A stretch of 11,875 nucleotides of DNA, from positions 1 to 11,875 of the forward strand of contig DLAR01000088.1 of NCBI GenBank assembly GCA_002494015.1, written 5' to 3'. Under the pieces are notes generated by a model that ran no database searches, had not been told where the DNA came from, and saw only the letters and a list, made by a program, of their open reading frames with translations. Shown here piece by piece: positions 7,571 to 11,875 of this stretch; positions within the stretch are counted from its first letter, which is position 1, and each line of letters opens with the position of its first letter. The position numbers and the translations under genes were made by a program. This DNA comes from Porphyromonadaceae bacterium UBA7042. GTDB lineage: Bacteria > Bacteroidota > Bacteroidia > Bacteroidales > Muribaculaceae.

Positions 7571-9079
7571 TTATTGCACAAACGAGTTAAACGAGTGTGG
7601 TTTCAGCGTGACGTTGACATATTTATGCCCCATTTTCAAGGTCACGTCACGCGTCTCGTCAGTGCGGTTGGCGACAGCGGCGGCATAACGGCCATCCTTG
7701 TCGCGCACGATGAGCGCGACAAGGTCGCTGTTGTCTCGTCCTGAATAACCGACAATCTCACAACCCGGGGTCAGAATCCCGGCAAAATGCCTGACGGCAT
7801 AATATTCGGGCGTATAGCGGATTGTGCGGGTTTCGGGATCAAGTTCCACAAGGGCGTTCTGATTCCATCCCCACGGACTTGTCCCGCGCTTGGGAAGGAG
7901 GAAGTTCCAGTTGTACCACTCGTCGCAACCGCTGCCGAAGTTGTCGGCGATAAGGAAAAATGTATGCTCCCCGGCTTTCCAGTCCATGTCGCCGTTGCCA
8001 CACTCGCTCTCGGAGCAGATATATTTCATCGCGGGATACTGCGCGCGGATGGCCGGGAGGATTTCGCGGCCTTCCCACTGAAACCCGATGCCCGAGACAA
8101 CGCTGCGCAGCGAATCGTCGGCGAGGATGCGCTCCACATGGTCCTGACGGTTGGTGTTGAATGTCCCGAGATAGAGTTTCACCTCGGGATGATGCTTCTT
8201 TAGCGTCGGGGCGAGATAGTCGCGATTGAAACGCACTGTCCCCTCGGCTGTCCATGCACAGCCGGGATAGGGGGTATAGCTGTAAGCCTCGTTCTGATAG
8301 ATTACCATGTCGACCGGCACGCCCTGCTCGGCATACGCGTCGATGAACTTGCAAAAATAGTTGGCATAAGCCTGAAGATAGCGCGGGTCCTGAATGAAAT
8401 AGTCCTGAGTGGCGAGGCGGCGCGGAAACTTGCCGTCGCGCTCACCGAGGAATTTCATCTCGTCCTCGTCAATATCGTCGACCGACCCGAAAAGCAGGTA
8501 GTCGATGCGCGGGTCTCCGTTGTTGTGACGGCTGCTGACCACCGGATAGTCATGGTTTATCTTCATCCACGACGGGGGCGACCAAGGTGAAATCCAGAAT
8601 GTCAGGCCGGGGTTATATTTCTGCGCGGCACGAATCAGGGGTATGATTCCGCGCTTGTCACGCTCGATGTTGAAATAGCGCAGTTCGAGGTCGCCGGCGA
8701 CCTCGTCGCAACTGTACCACTCGCGGCCATAGTCGTTGCAGTTCATCGACACGCGCCCGCGTGTGAACTTCAGCTCGCCATCGGGGGCAAAGAGACGGCG
8801 CATCAGCTCGTCCTGCTCGTCTCGGGTCAGCATCAGGAACGCGTCCCAGTCAAGCTCGTTGAACGTGGTGCCCAGATGGCTGAACGCGTGTCCCCCGGTC
8901 GTGTCGTCGGCCGAGGCGATGACAGCGGATGACGGCTTTGACGACATCTTGACCGATGACCGCGCCCACATGTCGGCATCAGTACTCTCAGCCCATTTCA
9001 GAGACTGGGCCTGTGATGAAACTCCCCATCCGGCCGCGACAGCCAGCAAGGAAATACAGATTCGGGATAATGAATTCAT
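7571..9079 (-). CDS. Secreted glycoside hydrolase family 30 enzyme
   Basis: The 502-residue product matches GH30 retaining beta-glycosidases such as glucosylceramidase-like and beta-1,6-glucanase enzymes. ATG 9079 is preferred to the in-frame ATG 9112 because it gives a clean signal peptide (MNSLSRICISLLAVAAGWGV, cleavage near SSQA-QS) and because the promoter box at 9110-9117 overlaps the longer start. Markers are HLGTTFNELDWDAF (69-81), SPWSPPSWMK (164-173), the acid/base candidate E264 in YQNEAYSY, and the nucleophile candidate E357 in YICSESECG, aligned to the SEAC motif of human glucocerebrosidase. The C-terminal 80 or so residues resemble the usual beta-sandwich and end in LKPHSFNSFVQ. 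No lipobox is seen, so a periplasmic or secreted location is likelier than a surface lipoprotein. The subfamily and substrate cannot be read from the sequence. It is the first gene of a likely two-gene unit with the PAP2-barrel gene. Confidence 0.9.
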   Translation of the reverse strand: MNSLSRICISLLAVAAGWGVSSQAQSLKWAESTDADMWARSSVKMSSKPSSAVIASADDTTGGHAFSHLGTTFNELDWDAFLMLTRDEQDELMRRLFAPDGELKFTRGRVSMNCNDYGREWYSCDEVAGDLELRYFNIERDKRGIIPLIRAAQKYNPGLTFWISPWSPPSWMKINHDYPVVSSRHNNGDPRIDYLLFGSVDDIDEDEMKFLGERDGKFPRRLATQDYFIQDPRYLQAYANYFCKFIDAYAEQGVPVDMVIYQNEAYSYTPYPGCAWTAEGTVRFNRDYLAPTLKKHHPEVKLYLGTFNTNRQDHVERILADDSLRSVVSGIGFQWEGREILPAIRAQYPAMKYICSESECGNGDMDWKAGEHTFFLIADNFGSGCDEWYNWNFLLPKRGTSPWGWNQNALVELDPETRTIRYTPEYYAVRHFAGILTPGCEIVGYSGRDNSDLVALIVRDKDGRYAAAVANRTDETRDVTLKMGHKYVNVTLKPHSFNSFVQ

Positions 9080-9109
9080 GATAAAAGGGGTGATAATGAT
9101 ATTTGTTGA

Positions 9110-9117
9110 CAAATATA
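9110..9117 (-). promoter_or_regulatory. Promoter -7 box for the GH30 gene
   Basis: Read on the minus strand this is TATATTTG, a perfect TAnnTTTG box. Transcription would start near 9103, giving a leader of about 24 nt before ATG 9079. A TTTG candidate for the -33 box sits at 9141-9144, with spacing of 23 bp, slightly longer than the usual 19-21. That candidate lies in the loop of the dyad at 9127-9163, which suggests regulation. Confidence 0.65.
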
Positions 9118-9126
9118 GAAAAAAGA

Positions 9127-9163
9127 GTGGATTAATCGCTCAAAAAGGTGCTGATTAATCCAC
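9127..9163. promoter_or_regulatory. Perfect 11-bp dyad over the GH30 promoter (operator or bidirectional terminator-like hairpin)
   Basis: GTGGATTAATC (9127-9137) is repeated exactly inverted at 9153-9163 around a 15-nt spacer. Relative to the GH30 -7 box it spans the -33 region and upstream, as an operator for a dimeric regulator would. T-runs flank it on both strands (TTTTT at 9164-9168 and TCTTTTTTC on the minus strand), so a terminator-like hairpin is an alternative. No complete gene ends here that needs a terminator, which favours a regulatory role. Confidence 0.5.
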
Positions 9164-9272
9164 TTTTTCCTTGGACATCAACAATTATATACGCCTGAAG
9201 GCCGTAAAACACTCATTCTCCGCGAAATAAGCATACCCCGACAACTTTTGAACGAAATACGGCCAAAACAGC

Positions 9273-10934
9273 TTGCTTTTTCCTGTTAAAAAACGTATTT
9301 TTGTATCCTATTTCCACCATTTACACATCAATGCTTATGAAAAGATTTTTACTGCATTTATCGGCGTGACGCTGCTGTCGACATCGGGCGCAACCGTGTC
9401 AGTCACCGACGTGGTGTCACAGAGCAACATCAGCTCCGTGCTGAAAGCAATGCCCCGGCAGGTCAGCGCACCCATTCAGGGCGAAACTGCAAACCTGTCG
9501 CGCAAGTGTCACAGCTATTTCAGCGTGAACGGATTTGTGGCTGATCAGGACAACTGCGGCAGTGTCGCACAGTTGGTAAATGCCGAAAACGGCGAATGCC
9601 AACTGGTTTATCCCGTGGCCGAGATGAATACCGACCCCATCAGCGGCAGAATTGCCGACGACAAGGCGACATTCAATCTCCCTCAGGTCGTAAGACAGGT
9701 TACAATCGAGGAAGACGGAGAGCAGGTGACTTACGACATTGTCGTGGCCGCGTTCACCAAGCAGCTGCTGGACGAAGGATATGAAACATGGCTGGCACCC
9801 GACAACCAGACCGTCATATTCAACCTCGGCGCCGACGGGTCGCTTACCGCCTCTGATCCCGACGTGATGATCGGTGTCGGTATCGACATGGACGAGTATG
9901 GCATCCAATGGACAGGATTCGGCGATATAAACATCGAAATGTCCCCGATGACAGCAGAAACAGTCGAAGTCCCCGCATCACTTGCGGTTGAGAACTATGT
10001 GGTCAGCAGCACCGATTCGCCCTATATCGCGCAAGTAGGATTTGACGGAAACGACGTATATGTCAAGGGCCTTATTTCCGCTATGCCCGAAAGCTGGATA
10101 AAAGGCACTCTCGACGAAGATGGCAAGGTGACCTTTGCCAACGGCCAGTATCTCGGCATCGCCCGCTCGGCGACGGTCTATCGCAACTATACCTACTGCG
10201 TTGTGACCACCGAAGATTTCGATGAAAATTGGAACATCGTCTATGGTGACACCGAGGCTCCGTTTGTGGTGGACTATGACAGCGAGGCCAAGACATTCAC
10301 TTTCCAGCCCGAAGATTATCTCTACATGAGTCTTGACCCCAAGGATTTGGTCATCAGGTCTTTTTCCAATTTCGTATCACTTGAGTACCGAGGAGTTTTC
10401 GAGCCCACCACCCCTCCCGACCCCGTGGTAGACTACTTCGAGCCATACGACCCGGAGAACGGTTATGCCGAACTGGATTTCACGATGCCCGACTATGGTG
10501 CCGACGACAAGGTTCTCGACTATAACAATTATTACTATAACATTCTCGTCGACGGCAAACCCTATGAGTTTACCCCCGAGGTATATTCGTCAATCAGCGC
10601 GCCGATGACCGATGTCCCCTACAGCTTCACCGACAACGATGACATCTACAGCTACGCGGAAGGTTACCACATCATTTATCTCCGCATCCCCGAGTACAAG
10701 TCACTCGCCATCCAGTCAGTCTATACCATCGACGGAGTGACCCACAAGAGTGCGGTTGTGACCTTGGACGAATCGTCGATTGACACTCCTGCCGCCGAGC
10801 TGTCGCCCGTCGTGTCAGAACAATACTTCGACCTCTCGGGCCGCGCCGTCGCCAATCCCTCTACCGGCCTCTACATCCGCCGCGCGACCCGTGCCGACGG
10901 CACCGTCACCGCCACTAAAGTAGTCGTGAAATAA
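9273..10934 (+). CDS. Secreted protein of unknown function with duplicated beta domain and Bacteroidales C-terminal sorting-like tail (apparent start-proximal frameshift)
   Basis: I do not recognise a named function. The open frame runs from a TTG at 9273, but that codon lies upstream of the promoter box at 9296-9303 and is unlikely to be used. A natural start at ATG 9331 or 9337 is one base out of frame: restoring one A to the AAAA run at 9340-9343 would give MKKIFTAFIGVTLLSTSG, a good signal peptide joined directly to the long frame. The mature part holds two related beta segments (about residues 112-140 and 255-285, each with a VY...G/K...F pattern), then a fibronectin III-like stretch (about 385-510, with YYYNILVDGKPYEF). 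The end, YFDLSGRAVANPSTGLYIRR...TKVVVK, is the tail common on exported Bacteroidales proteins and resembles type IX secretion signals. An exported or cell-surface location is inferred. An IS element begins shortly after the stop. Confidence 0.75.
   Translation: MLFPVKKRIFVSYFHHLHINAYEKIFTAFIGVTLLSTSGATVSVTDVVSQSNISSVLKAMPRQVSAPIQGETANLSRKCHSYFSVNGFVADQDNCGSVAQLVNAENGECQLVYPVAEMNTDPISGRIADDKATFNLPQVVRQVTIEEDGEQVTYDIVVAAFTKQLLDEGYETWLAPDNQTVIFNLGADGSLTASDPDVMIGVGIDMDEYGIQWTGFGDINIEMSPMTAETVEVPASLAVENYVVSSTDSPYIAQVGFDGNDVYVKGLISAMPESWIKGTLDEDGKVTFANGQYLGIARSATVYRNYTYCVVTTEDFDENWNIVYGDTEAPFVVDYDSEAKTFTFQPEDYLYMSLDPKDLVIRSFSNFVSLEYRGVFEPTTPPDPVVDYFEPYDPENGYAELDFTMPDYGADDKVLDYNNYYYNILVDGKPYEFTPEVYSSISAPMTDVPYSFTDNDDIYSYAEGYHIIYLRIPEYKSLAIQSVYTIDGVTHKSAVVTLDESSIDTPAAELSPVVSEQYFDLSGRAVANPSTGLYIRRATRADGTVTATKVVVK
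9296..9303 (+). promoter_or_regulatory. Promoter -7 box for the secreted-protein gene
   Basis: TATTTTTG is a perfect TAnnTTTG box. A partial -33 (CTTG at 9272-9275) lies 20 bp upstream. Transcription would start near 9309, placing ATG 9331 or 9337 about 22-28 nt into the message. This spacing, similar to that of ruvB and GH30 here, argues that the real start is at 9331/9337 and not at the upstream TTG. Confidence 0.65.
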
Positions 10935-10987
10935 CGCAGCCATCAACCGCAGCCACACGCGTTCAGCAAGGCAGGCTGTGTCGCAAT

Positions 10988-11035
10988 TGAACCGCCCCCT
11001 AAAAGTTATTCGTCTAACTTTTAGGGGGCAGTTCA
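10988..11035. repeat. Large hairpin near the left end of the insertion sequence
   Basis: GCCCCCTAAAAGTTA (10994-11008) is repeated exactly inverted at 11015-11029 around a 6-nt loop, TTCGTC. After one mismatch the pairing continues for 5 bp (TGAAC 10988-10992 with GTTCA 11031-11035). TTTTG follows on the plus strand, so it could terminate transcription entering the element from the upstream gene. It could also be two IS ends abutting in inverted orientation. Confidence 0.7.
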
Positions 11036-11107
11036 TTTTGAGTCAATGCAAAAATTTAGGGTCATCGGATTTTTCCGGTGGGCGGAGGAAATGTCGGAGC
11101 ATAGAGT

Positions 11108-11115
11108 TATCTTTG
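11108..11115 (+). promoter_or_regulatory. Promoter -7 box of the transposase, abutting its start codon
   Basis: TATCTTTG is a perfect TAnnTTTG box ending only 4 bp before the ATG at 11120. Transcription from it would begin at or just after the start codon, so the message would be leaderless or nearly so, or the true start is further downstream. No good -33 TTTG is visible. Weak, leaderless expression would fit a self-limiting transposase. Confidence 0.55.
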
Positions 11116-11119
11116 CAAA

Positions 11120-11470
11120 ATGAAACCAGACCAACTACTCAGATCCATCCTCCCCGAAGTCCTGATAGACAACTTCGACATCAATCGATTTGAAAAAAGC
11201 GATACCCGCTTCGATATATGGCTTGATGAGAAGAAAGAGCAACTTCGCGAAGACAAGTACAATAGAAACATAATCTCCTACGGTTTTGGAGATTACCACA
11301 CCATACGGGATTATCCCATAAGGGGGCGTGCCACATACCTGCATGTGCGTAAGCGCAAGTGGCTGGACAAAGCTACCGGCGAGATATTCAGTTATCAGTG
11401 GGATGTATCCGAGTTCGACGGCACAAGGCTTAACGCCGAGTTCGTCGCTTTTTTAAAAGAGGGAGATTGA
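11120..11470 (+). CDS. ISAon1-family transposase N-terminal region protein (orfA)
   Basis: The 116-residue product matches the separate N-terminal ORF of ISAon1-like elements: an N-terminal LLRSILPEVLIDNFDI, an acidic linker, then the IRDYPIRGRATYLHVRKRKW segment that is the most characteristic part of the family, and a C-terminal FVAFLKEGD. This part is presumed to take part in DNA binding. It stops at TGA 11468-11470, while the catalytic part continues in another frame. The T6A4 run at 11449-11458, just before the stop, is a candidate site for ribosomal frameshifting that would make a full-length transposase. ATG 11120 is the best start by family resemblance although it lies only 4 bp from the promoter box. 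Confidence 0.85.
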   Translation: MKPDQLLRSILPEVLIDNFDINRFEKSDTRFDIWLDEKKEQLREDKYNRNIISYGFGDYHTIRDYPIRGRATYLHVRKRKWLDKATGEIFSYQWDVSEFDGTRLNAEFVAFLKEGD

Positions 11471-11875
11471 GAGCACTCCCGTCAGCATCTCCACTCTTGC
11501 CGCACGCAACGGACTGAACGGACAGACACTGCGCAAGCAATACAAGGAGGTTATCAGTGGCTATCGGTCATGGGACCAGCTTGACCATGCCGATGAATAC
11601 ATATTGTATACTGAAAATTTCGGCGCGGACATGAGTCTTGACGAGACCTGTCTGAGCAATGGTGAAGTCTATACCATACTGACCAACAAGGACGCGCATG
11701 GAGGCAAAGGGGCTCTTGCGGCAATGGTCCGTGGCGTGGCGAGTGACACTGTGTCGGCGATACTGCGAAAAGTGCCTTTGAAACAGCGCCTTAAGGTAAA
11801 GACGGTTACGACAGACCTTTCTTCAGCCATGATGCTGAATGTCAGAAACGTGTTTCCCGGAGCATCGCTTGTCAA
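11457..11875 (+). CDS. ISAon1-family transposase catalytic region (orfB), partial
   Basis: An open frame +1 relative to orfA runs from just after a TAA at 11454-11456 to the window edge, about 139 codons. It encodes ISTLAARNGLNGQTLRKQYK, a helix-turn-helix-like segment, then DEYILYTENFGADMSLDETCLSNGEVYT and LKVKTVTTDLSSAMM. This is the pattern of a DDE transposase: the Asp of SLDET (codon at 11640) and the Asp of TTDLS (codon at 11814) are the first two acidic residues; the final Glu would lie beyond the window. There is no ATG before 11631 in this frame, so expression probably needs frameshifting from orfA rather than separate initiation. The reading frame is intact as far as it is seen. Confidence 0.85.

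Larger units (their letters stand above)
10974..11875 (+). mobile_element. ISAon1-like insertion sequence, left part (right end outside the window)
   Basis: Downstream of the secreted-protein gene the sequence changes to a two-ORF transposase module of the ISAon1 type. The left edge is uncertain: GGCTGTGTCGCAATTGAAC at 10974-10992 looks like an IS terminus and directly precedes a large hairpin, but the matching right-end inverted repeat and any target duplication lie outside the window. The element begins about 40 bp after the stop codon of the preceding gene, so it does not interrupt that gene. Confidence 0.6.

Noticed and set aside
7839..8354. A 171-codon frame overlapping the GH30 gene
   Set aside because: It is the same strand in a different frame; the GH30 catalytic motifs lie in the main frame and this frame is Arg-rich without a domain.
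9079..9112. Upstream ATG 9112 as the GH30 start
   Set aside because: It overlaps the promoter box at 9110-9117 and adds residues before a clean signal peptide beginning at 9079.
10978..11193. A 71-codon plus-strand frame and an opposing minus-strand frame across the IS hairpin
   Set aside because: Both simply translate the palindrome (PLKV.R.TFRG on either strand) and overlap the orfA start; there is no sign of a real protein.

Overview
The window looks like chromosomal DNA of a Bacteroidales bacterium, most likely of the Muribaculaceae type; this is inferred from gene content, not from a marker gene. Supporting signs are a Bacteroidota-type outer-membrane beta-barrel protein with a carboxypeptidase-regulatory-like N-terminus, promoter -7 boxes of the TAnnTTTG form just upstream of several genes, no clear Shine-Dalgarno sites, a secreted protein with the Bacteroidales C-terminal tail (FDLSGR...GLYIRR...KVVVK), and an ISAon1-like transposase.

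Layout. 1-402: non-coding leader with two near-identical 23-bp repeats. 403-2871 (+): outer-membrane beta-barrel receptor-like protein. 2938-3978 (+): ruvB. 4033-4410 (+): small, AT-rich four-helix-bundle (23S intervening-sequence type) gene bounded on both sides by arrays of a 7-bp repeat in inverted orientation. 4459-5955 (+): Wzx/MATE-like polysaccharide flippase. 5956-6238: non-coding junction between convergent genes, packed with perfect palindromes (REP-like cluster and terminator). 6239-7519 (-): PAP2 phosphatase joined to an outer-membrane beta-barrel-like C-terminus. 7571-9079 (-): secreted GH30 family glycoside hydrolase, probably co-transcribed with the PAP2 gene. 9080-9330: divergent promoter region with a perfect dyad. 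9273/9331-10934 (+): secreted protein with a duplicated beta domain and a sorting-type tail, whose signal peptide seems to be out of frame by one base. From about 10974 to the window end (+): left part of an ISAon1-like insertion sequence with a large hairpin near its left side, an N-terminal ORF (orfA) and a partial DDE transposase ORF (orfB) in a different frame.

How the parts relate. ruvB and the flippase look like neighbours separated by insertion of the four-helix-bundle cassette: the left repeat array supplies the ruvB stop codon and the right array ends six bases before the flippase start. The GH30 enzyme and PAP2-barrel protein share strand, a 51-bp gap and one good promoter, so they may act together at the cell surface. 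No CRISPR array, tRNA or rRNA was seen. The most unusual items are the heptad-flanked cassette, the REP-like cluster, the PAP2-barrel fusion, the apparent start-proximal frameshift at about 9340, and the near-leaderless transposase promoter.
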